A DNA stretch of 64,000 nt, taken from NCBI RefSeq assembly GCF_002927275.1, contig NZ_PRKW01000005.1:372001-436000 (forward strand). Reading direction: 5' to 3'. Shown piece by piece: positions 33,971-41,854 of the stretch; positions within the stretch are counted from its first letter, which is position 1, and each line of letters starts with the position of its first letter. A program made the translations under genes and the position numbers. Source of the DNA: Arthrobacter pityocampae (GTDB lineage: Bacteria > Actinomycetota > Actinomycetes > Actinomycetales > Micrococcaceae). The notes beneath the pieces are model-generated. The model did no database searches and was not told the origin of the DNA. It saw only the letters and a list, made by a program, of their open reading frames with translations.

Positions 33971-34944
33971 TGGCGACGATGACCATCGCCAAGGCGATCA
34001 ACGAGGGGCTCCGCGCCTCCCTCACCCAGGATCCGAAGACCCTGCTGATGGGCGAGGACATCGGCGAACTCGGGGGTGTCTACCGGGTGACCGACGGCCT
34101 GAAGCGGGACTTCGGTGCCCTGCGCGTCGTCGACTCCCCACTCGCCGAATCGGGCATCATCGGCACCGCGATCGGACTCGCCCTGCGCGGCTACCGGCCC
34201 ATCTGCGAGATCCAGTTCGACGGCTTCGTGTTCCCCGGGTTCAACCAGATCACCACGCAGCTCGCCAAGCTGCGCACGCGCAGCGACGGCATGCTGAGCG
34301 CCCCCGTGGTGATCCGCATCCCCTACGGCGGCGGCATCGGCAGCATCGAGCACCACTCGGAGTCCCCCGAGGCGCTCTTCGCGCACACCGCCGGGCTCCG
34401 GATCATCACGCCGTCCAACCCGCAGGACGCCTACTGGATGATCCAGCAGGCCGTCAGCTGCGAGGACCCGGTCATCGTGTTCGAGCCCAAGCGCCGCTAC
34501 TGGCTCAAGGGCGAGGTGGACACCTCTGCTCCCACCGGCGACCCGTTCTCCGCGCACGTCCTGCGCTCCGGTACGGACGCGACCGTCGTCGCCTACGGCC
34601 CGCTCGTGCCCGTCGCCCTCGCCGCGGCGGCCGCCGCCGAGGAGGACGGACGCAGCGTCGAGGTGATCGACCTGCGGTCCATCTCGCCGATCGACTTCGA
34701 CACCGTCACCGAATCGGTGACCCGCACGGGCCGCCTGATCGTCGCCCACGAGGCGCCGACCTTCGGCGGGATCGGCGGGGAGATCGCCGCGCGGATCTCC
34801 GAACGCGCCTTCCTCTCGCTCGAGGCCCCCGTCATCCGCGTCGGCGGCTTCCACATGCCCTACCCCGTGGCCCGCGTGGAGGAGCATTACCTGCCGGACA
34901 TCGACCGCATCCTCGAGGCACTCGACCGTGCCTTCGCATACTGA
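33970..34944 (+). CDS. bkdB: Branched-chain 2-oxoacid (or pyruvate) dehydrogenase E1 beta subunit
   Basis: The product is 324 residues, the standard E1 beta length. Motifs are LLMGEDIGELGGVYRVTDGL, SPLAESGIIGTAIGLALRGYRP, IRIPYGGGIGSIEHHSESPEALF and PSNPQDAYWMIQQAV, and the C-terminal domain has APTFGGIGGEIAARI. The N-terminal half completes the thiamine-diphosphate site at the alpha/beta interface. It is the second gene of the operon, with one base shared with E1 alpha and nine bases before the E2 gene. Confidence 0.9.
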   Translation: MATMTIAKAINEGLRASLTQDPKTLLMGEDIGELGGVYRVTDGLKRDFGALRVVDSPLAESGIIGTAIGLALRGYRPICEIQFDGFVFPGFNQITTQLAKLRTRSDGMLSAPVVIRIPYGGGIGSIEHHSESPEALFAHTAGLRIITPSNPQDAYWMIQQAVSCEDPVIVFEPKRRYWLKGEVDTSAPTGDPFSAHVLRSGTDATVVAYGPLVPVALAAAAAAEEDGRSVEVIDLRSISPIDFDTVTESVTRTGRLIVAHEAPTFGGIGGEIAARISERAFLSLEAPVIRVGGFHMPYPVARVEEHYLPDIDRILEALDRAFAY

Positions 34945-34953
34945 AGGACCATC

Positions 34954-36594
34954 ATGACGCTGAAGACGTTCAACCTGCCCGACGTCGGTGAAGGCCTCAC
35001 CGAGGCAGAGATCGTGCAGTGGAAGGTGGCTCCAGGCGCGTCGGTCGAGGTCAACGACATCATCTGCGAGATCGAGACCGCGAAGTCGCTCGTGGAACTC
35101 TCCTCCCCCTACTCCGGGACCGTGGCCGAACTGCTCGTCGCGGAGGGCGAGACCATCGAGGTGGGCACGCCGATCATCGCCGTCGACGAGTCGGGATCCC
35201 GGAACGGGAGCGACGGCGGCACCGGCGCCGATGGTCGGAGCGGCGACACCTCTGCAAGTGCGGACGGCGCACGGCCTGAGGGGGACGACGCCGCGGCGCC
35301 GTCGGGCCCCGGTGCCGACGATGGACGAATGGCCGCCGAGAAGACGGCCGCGAATGCGTCCGTCGCCGCCGCTGACGATGCCCCGGTCCCCGTACCCGAG
35401 ATGCCCGGGGAGGTCGCCGACGCCCGGTCGGACGGGGTCGATGCCACCGGCCCCGGGGGCGCCGAGTCGACGCCCAGTCCGCTGGTGGGCACCGGCCCGA
35501 AGGCCGACGCCGTGAAGCGTCGCCCCCGCCGGACGGCGTCCGCGCCCCCGGCAGTCACCGCGCCCACGTCGCCCGCGCAGGGTGCTCCGACGTCGGCCGC
35601 ATCGCCTCCGCAGACAGCGGCCGCGACCGCTCCGCCGTCGTCCGCACACGACGGATCCAGCCCGGATCGCACGGCCGACGCGCCCGGCCGGACCAATCCG
35701 CTGAACCAGCTTCTCCACCGTGTCCTCGCGAAGCCGCCGGTCCGGAAGGCGGCGCGGGACCTCGGGATCAATCTGTCGGACGTCCCGGCAACCGGGTCCG
35801 CAGGTGAGGTCACCAAGCAGGACCTCATGAGCTACCAGTCGCAGCGCGACGCCGAGCAGGACGGCGCGGACTCCTTCTGGTCGGACCGCAAGCTCCTCGG
35901 CGGCGGCCGCATCGAGCGCATCCCGGTGAAGGGCGTCCGCAGGGCGACGGCGAAGGCCATGGTGCAGAGCGCGTTCACGGCGCCGCATGTGAGCATCTTC
36001 GTGGACGTCGATGCGTCCCGGACCATGGAGTTCGTGAAGCGGCTCAAGGCGTCCCGGGACTTCGAGGGCATCAAGGTCTCGCCGCTGCTGATCCTGGCGA
36101 AGGCCGTCATCTGGGCGGCGGCACGCAACCCGTCGGTCAACGCGACCTGGGCCGGGGACGAGATCCTCGTGAAGCACTTCATGAACCTCGGCATTGCCGC
36201 CGCGACACCGCGGGGGCTCATGGTCCCGAACATCAAGGACGCGCAGGACCTCTCGCTGAAGGAGCTGGCCCTCGCCCTCAACGACCTCGCCACGACGGCC
36301 CGGGCCGGCCGTACGCAGCCGGCCCAGATGCAGGGCGGGACGCTGACGATCACCAACATCGGGGCCCTGGGGATCGATACCGGCACGCCCATCATCAACC
36401 CGGGCGAGGTGGCGATCGTGGCCTTCGGCACGATCAAGCAGAAGCCCTGGGTGCTCGACGGAGAGGTGATCCCGCGCTGGATCACCACGCTGGGGGGATC
36501 GTTCGACCACCGCGTCGTGGACGGCGACCTGAGCGCACGCTTCATGGCCGACGTCGCCTCCATCCTCGAGGAGCCCGCGCTCCTGCTCGACTAG
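34954..36594 (+). CDS. bkdC: Dihydrolipoyl acyltransferase (E2) of the 2-oxoacid dehydrogenase
   Basis: The product is 546 residues. A single lipoyl domain (1-78) carries the lipoylated lysine in [10 protein letters not shown] (K44). A very long Ala/Pro/Ser/Asp-rich linker (about 85-245) leads to the E3/E1-binding domain ([24 protein letters not shown]) and the catalytic acyltransferase domain with the HRVVDGDL active-site motif. The linker is longer than usual, apparently by low-complexity expansion. No E3 (lpd) gene is in the operon, so E3 must be supplied from elsewhere. Confidence 0.9.
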   Translation: MTLKTFNLPDVGEGLTEAEIVQWKVAPGASVEVNDIICEIETAKSLVELSSPYSGTVAELLVAEGETIEVGTPIIAVDESGSRNGSDGGTGADGRSGDTSASADGARPEGDDAAAPSGPGADDGRMAAEKTAANASVAAADDAPVPVPEMPGEVADARSDGVDATGPGGAESTPSPLVGTGPKADAVKRRPRRTASAPPAVTAPTSPAQGAPTSAASPPQTAAATAPPSSAHDGSSPDRTADAPGRTNPLNQLLHRVLAKPPVRKAARDLGINLSDVPATGSAGEVTKQDLMSYQSQRDAEQDGADSFWSDRKLLGGGRIERIPVKGVRRATAKAMVQSAFTAPHVSIFVDVDASRTMEFVKRLKASRDFEGIKVSPLLILAKAVIWAAARNPSVNATWAGDEILVKHFMNLGIAAATPRGLMVPNIKDAQDLSLKELALALNDLATTARAGRTQPAQMQGGTLTITNIGALGIDTGTPIINPGEVAIVAFGTIKQKPWVLDGEVIPRWITTLGGSFDHRVVDGDLSARFMADVASILEEPALLLD

Positions 36595-36603
36595 GGTGGG
36601 GCC

Positions 36604-36819
36604 ATGGACCAGCAGCTACCCGGAGGGCCGGGCCGCCCGCGACCGCGGTACCCGCTGAGCAGGCTCCTGCTCGTGGTGGTCATCGGCTTCATCGCGTCGA
36701 GCGTCCTGCAGCTGATCTTCCCCGATCTCGGGGCCGTGGCGCGCTTGTCGATCCTGGTGATCATCGCCGCGCTCATCTCGATCGCCGTGACGCTCCGTCA
36801 GCAGCGGCCGCCGAGGTAG
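36604..36819 (+). CDS. Small two-helix membrane protein
   Basis: The product is 71 residues. A proline- and arginine-rich start is followed by two hydrophobic segments (LLLVVVIGFIASSVLQLIF and ARLSILVIIAALISIAVTL) and a basic end. It begins nine bases after the E2 stop and may ride on the same transcript, but no functional link is apparent. The family is not recognised. Confidence 0.6.
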   Translation: MDQQLPGGPGRPRPRYPLSRLLLVVVIGFIASSVLQLIFPDLGAVARLSILVIIAALISIAVTLRQQRPPR

Positions 36820-36956
36820 GCGACGCCGCTACCGGGGCCTCGTGCGCGGCTCTGCCTCGACAGGATGACCATGACGCGGCGTGTCGTGACGGGACATGCG
36901 CTTCGGCGGCTGGAACCCGTGCACGGAGCCGCACCACGGCCGCACGAGGGTCGGGA

Positions 36957-38249
36957 CTACCGGTTCTGCTCGATCGCCCCGCGCAGGATCGGCGCGAGTC
37001 GGCGGACGCCCTCCACGATGTCCTCGGGTGAGACGGCGCTGAAGGCCAGCCGCAGCTTGTTCGAGGGCTCGTCCGACGGCGTGAAGGCGGCGCCGGGGAT
37101 GAACACGACGCCGGCGTCGATCGCCGTGTAGAGCAGCGGGTAGGTGTCGATGCCCTCGGGCAAGGTCACCCATACGAAGAAGCCGCCGTCCGGGGTGGTC
37201 CAGTGGACGCCCTCCGGGAACTCCTCGGCGAGGGCGCCGAGCATGGCATCGCACCGCTCGCGGTAGAGGCTGCGCATCGAGCTCAGGTGCCCGCGCCAGT
37301 CGTACTCGGTGAGGTAGGCGCTCACGAGCATCTGGGTGAGCGGGGACGGGCACAGCACCACGGCCTCGCAGGCGAGGTAGAACCGGCGGTAGAGGTGCCT
37401 GGGCACCAGGGCCCAGCCGAGCCGCACACCGGGGGCGAAGATCTTCGAGAAGGAGCCGAGGTAGATGACGTCGTCGGGGTTGTCCGCGCGCATGGGCTTC
37501 AGCGGCTCGCCGTCGAAGCGCAGCATGCCGTAGGGGTTGTCCTCGAGCACGAGGATGTTGTGCTCACGGCAGATGTCCACGACCCGCTGGCGACGATCGG
37601 CGGCCATCGTGATGCCGCTCGGGTTGTTGAAGCTGGGGATCGTGTACAGCAGCTTGATCGAGCGGCCCTGCGCCTGGAGTTCGGCGATGACCCGTTCCAG
37701 TTCGTCCGGGATGAGGCCGGCGTCGTCCATCGGGATGGTGACGACGTCGACCTGGTACGCCTCGAAGGTGTTGAGGGCGCCCACATAGGTGGGGTCCTCG
37801 CAGAGGATCACGTCCCCGGGATCGCAGAAGACCTTCGCCGCGACGTCCTGCGCCGACTGCGAGCCCGTGGTGATCACGATGTCCTCGGGGTCCGCGCCCT
37901 CGATGCCCTCGGCCGCCATGACGTCGCAGACGAGCCGCCGGAGTTCGTCCATGCCCTGGCCGCCGCCGTACTGCAGCGCCTCGAGCCCGTGCTCGGCGAT
38001 GATCTTCTGGGCGGTCCGGCCGAGGTCCTCGAGCGGCAGGGACTTCAGGTACGGGCTCCCGCCCGCGAGGGACACGAGGCCCGGGCGGATGGAGATGTCG
38101 AAGACGTCGCGCACCGCCGACTGCTTGATGTTGGCGGCACGCAGGGAGAAGAGCCGGTCGTGGCGCGCGGCGGAATCGACGGCGCGTTCGAGAGCCGCTT
38201 CGGTCTCGGCGGGCAGGAAGTCGGTGGGGGTTTCGCTGGAGGACGTCAC
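36957..38249 (-). CDS. PLP-dependent aminotransferase, class I/II (LysN/2-aminoadipate type)
   Basis: The product is 430 residues. Motifs are ISIRPGLVSLAGGSPYLKSLP, LQYGGGQGMDELRRLV, TTGSQSAQDVAAKVFCDPGD, PSFNNPSGITMAADRR and the PLP-lysine motif LGSFSKIFAPGVRLGW. This is the MocR-like aminotransferase group without the DNA-binding domain, which includes 2-aminoadipate and aromatic/branched-chain aminotransferases. Its closeness to the branched-chain dehydrogenase operon (convergent, about 360 bases) suggests a branched-chain donor, but that is inference only. Confidence 0.85.
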   Translation of the reverse strand: MTSSSETPTDFLPAETEAALERAVDSAARHDRLFSLRAANIKQSAVRDVFDISIRPGLVSLAGGSPYLKSLPLEDLGRTAQKIIAEHGLEALQYGGGQGMDELRRLVCDVMAAEGIEGADPEDIVITTGSQSAQDVAAKVFCDPGDVILCEDPTYVGALNTFEAYQVDVVTIPMDDAGLIPDELERVIAELQAQGRSIKLLYTIPSFNNPSGITMAADRRQRVVDICREHNILVLEDNPYGMLRFDGEPLKPMRADNPDDVIYLGSFSKIFAPGVRLGWALVPRHLYRRFYLACEAVVLCPSPLTQMLVSAYLTEYDWRGHLSSMRSLYRERCDAMLGALAEEFPEGVHWTTPDGGFFVWVTLPEGIDTYPLLYTAIDAGVVFIPGAAFTPSDEPSNKLRLAFSAVSPEDIVEGVRRLAPILRGAIEQNR

Positions 38250-38278
38250 GCCCAGAGTCTAGGCCGGGGTTCACTATC

Positions 38279-38296
38279 AGGCAACAGGTGTTGCCT
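38279..38296. promoter_or_regulatory. Perfect palindrome upstream of the aminotransferase
   Basis: AGGCAAC and GTTGCCT flank AGGT, 30 bases upstream of the aminotransferase start. It may be an operator for that gene, resembling GntR-type sites in layout, or a terminator for the regulator gene at 38356, which reads toward it. Confidence 0.45.
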
Positions 38297-38355
38297 CGCG
38301 GTGCAACGCGTGCGGACCCCCGTACCGCACGCATTCCGGCGGCGGTGCGGCCCGG

Positions 38356-39324
38356 TCAGATCCAGCCCGCGTCGCGCGCCTTCAGGGCGGCCTGGAAGCG
38401 GCTGTCTGCGCGCAGCGTCTCCAGCATCCAGGCGATATGCCGACGGCAGGTCCTCACGTTGATGTCCAGGCGGCGTGCGATCGACTCGTCGGACAGTCCG
38501 TTCGCGAGGCCCTGGAGGATGGAGCGCTGCATCGCGCTCAGGGGTGACACCACCTGGGGCGGGGAGAGGAAGGACTCGCTGAGTTCCCACGCGATGTCGA
38601 ACAGGTGCGTGAAGATGGTGATCAGGCTGTGGTCCCTGATGACCAGGGCGGCCTTGTCGTCGTGCGAGAGCCGACGGCCCACGACGGCCAGCTTCTCGTC
38701 GAAGACGAGCATGCGCAGCGGGATGAATGGGAGGACCCCGAACTCACCACCGCCCGCCGCGATCGCCTCGACGGCCTTGCGGGTGGGCACGTGGTCGCGC
38801 GTGCTGGTGTCGTAGAGGGTGCGCCGACGCACCCCGTTCGCCAGGAGCTCGAGGTCCTTCCGGACGCTCTCCTCGTGGACGTCCGCCGTCGACCCCTGTC
38901 CCGGCTGTGCGATGTACACCTTCTCGGTGACGTCGCGCCCGTAGTCGATGAGGACCCGGTGGATGAGGTGCGGGTCCTCCAGGGTCTCCACCGACGTGCT
39001 GGCGAGCACGTGCTTGCGGGCGTCGAGGAAGGCGGGCAGGAGGCTGGACAGTTCCCGGCGCTGGGTGCTGATGCGTGCCTTGAGCTCCTGCATGGCGCGT
39101 TCGTCGGCGTCCACGAGGTCGGCGAGGGCGACGTCGGGGGAGACGGCGACGAGCCCGTCGGGGCTCCCGGCCTGCGGACTGAGCAGCCGGCGGTCGGAGA
39201 GCTCGCCGACCGCCTCGTCGATGCGGCGCAGCGTCAGACCGAGGGCGTCGGAGGCCTCGGAACGCGTCCATCCGGGGTGCCCCACGGCATACCGGTAGAC
39301 CTCGAGCGATGTCGCACCCAGCAT
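38356..39324 (-). CDS. Transcriptional regulator with TrmB-like N-terminus and LuxR-type C-terminal HTH
   Basis: The product is 322 residues, with GGGAG five bases before the ATG. The N-terminal 50 residues form a TrmB/winged-helix-like unit (TRSEASDALGLTLRRIDEAVGELSDRRLL). A middle sensor region follows (about 75-240: PFIPLRMLVFDEKLAVVGRRL). The C-terminal LuxR/GerE-type helix-turn-helix is LSAMQRSILQGLANGLSDESIARRLDINVRTCRRHIAWML. It is divergent to the exported peptide, SpaB_C-type and small protein genes across a 368-base spacer full of repeats, so it is the likely regulator of that unit and may sense its peptide product. Confidence 0.8.
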   Translation of the reverse strand: MLGATSLEVYRYAVGHPGWTRSEASDALGLTLRRIDEAVGELSDRRLLSPQAGSPDGLVAVSPDVALADLVDADERAMQELKARISTQRRELSSLLPAFLDARKHVLASTSVETLEDPHLIHRVLIDYGRDVTEKVYIAQPGQGSTADVHEESVRKDLELLANGVRRRTLYDTSTRDHVPTRKAVEAIAAGGGEFGVLPFIPLRMLVFDEKLAVVGRRLSHDDKAALVIRDHSLITIFTHLFDIAWELSESFLSPPQVVSPLSAMQRSILQGLANGLSDESIARRLDINVRTCRRHIAWMLETLRADSRFQAALKARDAGWI

Positions 39325-39692
39325 GCGAGCTCCCTGTCCGGCCGCTGCAGCAGCGGCGAATCGTGTGCGAAAAAGATGACATGTCCAGTTAATGACATAC
39401 CAGGGAGAGTGGCAATCCGGCGTCCGGGGGACGCCCGGAATCCGCGCCGTTCCGCGGGAGCGGGGTCAGGATCGCACGGCCCCGGATCTTCCCGGAGCAT
39501 GTCCGCGTCCTGATCACGCCATGTCCGCAAACGGCCACTTCTCCTGCTGGACACTACCCGTCAGTGCCGGACATTCTGATGAAGCCGATCCGATGCAAGT
39601 CCCGAGGGGGCCTTCCCACATTGGATCGGGCACTGCCGATCGGCAGTGTGGGGACAGCTCAACCACCCGGACACGGGCAAGGAAGGATCGCC
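39325..39692. promoter_or_regulatory. Repeat-rich divergent control region
   Basis: This spacer separates the TrmB/LuxR-type regulator from the exported peptide gene. TGTCC or its complement occurs at 39335-39339, 39382-39386, 39500-39504, 39522-39526, 39549-39553, 39569-39573, 39652-39656 and 39669-39673. CATGTCCGC is directly repeated 22 bases apart (39498 and 39520), and GGACA 20 bases apart (39549 and 39569), on opposite strands. By chance I would expect about one TGTCC/GGACA in this length. AAGGAAGG before 39693 is the ribosome binding site. No clear -10/-35 pair is seen. Confidence 0.6.
39631..39648. promoter_or_regulatory. 18-bp perfect palindrome before the exported peptide gene
   Basis: CACTGCCGATCGGCAGTG is its own reverse complement. 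It ends 44 bases before the peptide start codon. As DNA it is a strong candidate for the binding site of the neighbouring LuxR-type regulator; as RNA it would form a stable 5' hairpin. Confidence 0.65.
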
Positions 39693-39833
39693 ATGAAGAA
39701 GGTATTCGGCGCAACTGCAGGCTTGTTGATCGTGGTGGGAGCTGTTCTGCCGGCAGGCCAGTCCATCAGCGCGGCAAGTTGGGACTGGCCCAAGGGCCAG
39801 CCCATGGCGGCGAGCTGGGACTGGCCGAAGTAA
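39693..39833 (+). CDS. Exported peptide precursor with two AASWDWPK repeats
   Basis: The product is 46 residues, with AAGGAAGG seven bases before the ATG. A Sec-type signal (MKKVFGATAGLLIVVGAVLP) is followed by SISAA, where cleavage after A28 satisfies the small-x-Ala rule. The rest is two copies of AASWDWPK (residues 27-34 and 39-46) joined by GQPM, ending exactly at the second copy. The two copies differ at three synonymous positions, so the protein repeat is being kept. It precedes the SpaB_C-type gene by 84 bases. Inference: a precursor of a short tryptophan-rich signal or modified peptide. Confidence 0.75.
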   Translation: MKKVFGATAGLLIVVGAVLPAGQSISAASWDWPKGQPMAASWDWPK

Positions 39834-39917
39834 CAGGTGCCCCCGGGTCAGGACCCGGACGGTACCCCCCGGAACCCGCCCCAGCGGGGATGATCACAGA
39901 CCCTGAAGGAGAGAGTC

Positions 39918-40892
39918 ATGAGCCAGTTGACCGCCGTTCGTACCGCCTCACGGACGGTCGTCAGCACTCAGTGGTGGCATCTCTCCCTCTCGACGGGTGG
40001 CTTCGATGTAGCGGACGGCATCATCGAGGAACTGATCACCCCGCTGGTGGCGCAGGCCCAGGCGCTCGGCGCCAAACGCTGGTACTTCACGCGGTGCGAG
40101 GACCCGTCGACGGGCGTCGTCGGCCAGATCAGGCTCAGCATCCACGCCCACCCCCGCGTCCTCGAACCCCTGCGCGCCTTCCAGCGGGCGCTCCAGGCCC
40201 GCAGCGCGAAGAGCATGCCCCTGCTCGTCGTGCGCCAGCACTTCACCGCTCCCGCCGACAACACCTACTACTCCGGCGGGCGTGAGATGGCCGATCCGCA
40301 ACTCGAGGCCAACCTCGTCAAGTACGGCGGGGTCGAGGGCCTGCACCTCGCCGAGGAGGTCTTCGAACTCGGCTCCGAGCTCGCGCTCTGGGGCAATCAG
40401 CGCTTCCCCCGCATGCAGAACCGCTCCGCGCTCGGCGCGCTGATCCTCTTCGACTCCGCCCAGGGCATGATGCGCGGCCCCCGTTCCGCCGGATGGCCGG
40501 ACCGCCGGCGGCTCTCGTGGGATTTCTACTGGGACAGTCACCTGCGTACCTGCACGGCCGACGTCGGCCCGCGCGCCCCGGCGGTCCGGGAGGCGATGGC
40601 CGCCCAGGTCGCCGCGAAGGCGCCCGGCTTCCACGCACTGATGGCCGCCACGGCGTCGGAGTCCGCCGTCCAGAACTGGCGGCGGCGCTGGTTCCGCGCC
40701 ATCGACACCTATCTGTACCGGGCGGACAAGGTCCGCGTCAGCCGCAGTGCCCAGCACCTGACCGTGTACCAGGCGCACATGGCACTCAACCGCCTCGGGT
40801 TCGTCGCCCGTGAAGAGGCGGCACTCGGGTTGTACGCACGCAGCTGGCAGCCGCTGGTCGTCCCGGCGCGTTCGTCGCGCACGGCTCCGTGA
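39918..40892 (+). CDS. SpaB_C (lantibiotic/thiopeptide biosynthesis)-type protein, stand-alone
   Basis: The product is 324 residues, with GAAGGAGAG before the ATG. The N-terminal half matches the SpaB_C pattern: WWHLSLSTGGFDVADGIIEELITPLVAQAQALGAKRWYFTRCEDPSTGVVGQIRLSIHAHP, written here in sections of that domain from about residue 19. SpaB_C domains catalyse glutamate elimination in lanthipeptide dehydratases or cycloaddition in thiopeptide enzymes. No glutamylation (LanB N-terminal) domain, cyclase or transporter is in the window. The C-terminal third (YQAHMALNRLGFVAREEAAL) is conserved-looking but unassigned. It most likely acts with the exported peptide encoded just upstream. Confidence 0.75.
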   Translation: MSQLTAVRTASRTVVSTQWWHLSLSTGGFDVADGIIEELITPLVAQAQALGAKRWYFTRCEDPSTGVVGQIRLSIHAHPRVLEPLRAFQRALQARSAKSMPLLVVRQHFTAPADNTYYSGGREMADPQLEANLVKYGGVEGLHLAEEVFELGSELALWGNQRFPRMQNRSALGALILFDSAQGMMRGPRSAGWPDRRRLSWDFYWDSHLRTCTADVGPRAPAVREAMAAQVAAKAPGFHALMAATASESAVQNWRRRWFRAIDTYLYRADKVRVSRSAQHLTVYQAHMALNRLGFVAREEAALGLYARSWQPLVVPARSSRTAP

Positions 40893-40920
40893 CCCCACCC
40901 ACCGACCGAAGGAGCGCGCC

Positions 40921-41112
40921 ATGAATGCAAGGAACACCATCGTGCTGGCCATGGACGACACCGACCTCTCCGAGGCCCTCGGCTGCTCGTCGGAGGAGGT
41001 GGAGTCGATGCAGAACGCGGGTGTCCTCGCTCCGCAGGGCCAGCTGTGGGAGATCGGACCCGCGAAGGACTATCTGAGGGACGCCGTCTGGGCGGACGGT
41101 CTCTGGCGCTGA
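40921..41112 (+). CDS. Small protein of the peptide/SpaB_C unit
   Basis: The product is 63 residues, soluble and acidic, ending in the tryptophan-containing tail RDAVWADGLWR. GAAGGAG lies six bases before the ATG, 28 bases after the SpaB_C-type gene, so it is in the same operon. The text LSEALGCSSEEVESMQNAGVL resembles a short helix-turn-helix. I do not recognise the family; a partner or recognition protein for the SpaB_C-type enzyme, or a second small product, is possible. Confidence 0.6.
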   Translation: MNARNTIVLAMDDTDLSEALGCSSEEVESMQNAGVLAPQGQLWEIGPAKDYLRDAVWADGLWR

Positions 41113-41134
41113 GGCGCATGTCCCGGAGAACGAC

Positions 41135-41167
41135 AGGGACGCCGGCGCATCATGCGCCGGCGTCCCT
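41135..41167. terminator. Perfect bidirectional terminator closing the peptide operon
   Basis: AGGGACGCCGGCGCAT and its exact complement form a 15- to 16-bp stem with a one- to three-base loop. It lies 22 bases after the 63-residue protein gene and 24 bases before the end of the convergent FMN reductase gene, so it can end both transcripts. Confidence 0.8.
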
Positions 41168-41190
41168 CTCGCGTCTGGGGATCCCGGAGA

Positions 41191-41751
41191 TCAGGCCGCG
41201 ATGGGCTCCGCTGCTCCGGCGAGCGCCAACAGGACCCCGGTGACCAGTCCGGAGACCTCGGCGTCGTCCTTCGGGTGCAGTTCGGCGAAGCGCGTGATCG
41301 AGCTGCCGATGGACAGCCGGGCTTCGTCGAGCACCGTGGCACCGGCGACGCCGAGGGCGCGGCGGGCCTCGTCGTGGGCCCACACGCCGCCGTACTGGCC
41401 GAAGGCGGACCCGATGACGGCGGTGGGCTTGCCCGAGAGCGCGCCGGCGCCGTAGGGACGGGAGAGCCAGTCGATGGCGTTCTTCAGGACCGCCGGCATG
41501 CTGCCGTTGTACTCGGGGGAGACGAGCAGGACGGCGTCGGCGTCGGCTGCCGCGGCGCGGAGCGCGTCGGCAGCCTGGGGGCGGTCGGCGTCGTTGTCGA
41601 TGTCCTCGTTGTAGAACGGGACGTCGTTGAGTGCGTCGAACGTGACGACGTCCACGGAGTCGGGGGCGTGCACGGCGGCCGCTTCCGCGAGCTGGCGGTT
41701 GATGGAACCCTCGCGCAGGCTTCCGACGAGGGTCAGGATCGTGGTGGTCAT
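41191..41751 (-). CDS. NAD(P)H-dependent FMN reductase
   Basis: The product is 186 residues of the flavodoxin-like NADPH-dependent FMN reductase family. LVGSLREGSINRQLAEAA is the FMN phosphate-binding loop, and SPEYNGSMPAVLKNAIDWLSR the second flavin-contact motif. It probably serves as a quinone, azo or FMN reductase. A TetR gene is divergent to it and a palindromic operator lies between them, so induction by a reactive small molecule is likely. Confidence 0.9.
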   Translation of the reverse strand: MTTTILTLVGSLREGSINRQLAEAAAVHAPDSVDVVTFDALNDVPFYNEDIDNDADRPQAADALRAAAADADAVLLVSPEYNGSMPAVLKNAIDWLSRPYGAGALSGKPTAVIGSAFGQYGGVWAHDEARRALGVAGATVLDEARLSIGSSITRFAELHPKDDAEVSGLVTGVLLALAGAAEPIAA

Positions 41752-41814
41752 GGTTTCTCCCAGGGCTGTGGGCCGTGCGGCCGATACTGTGACAGATGCT
41801 TCCCCCCCTTCAAG

Positions 41815-41841
41815 CGGACTGTGGTCCGTTTTATTCCACAG
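41815..41841. promoter_or_regulatory. TetR-type operator between fmn reductase and tetR
   Basis: CGGAC TGTG GTCCG (41815-41828) is followed by TTTT, the usual layout of actinobacterial TetR operators. An overlapping pair, CTGTGG (41819-41824) and CCACAG (41836-41841), forms a second inverted repeat. The sites lie in the 103-base divergent promoter. Confidence 0.65.
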
Positions 41842-41854
41842 CTATAGTTGCGGC

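Noticed and set aside
33637-36510. A 957-residue minus-strand open frame through the dehydrogenase operon
   Set aside because: Its composition is Arg/Gly/Asp-rich and it mirrors the E1 beta and E2 coding sequence; no domain is visible.
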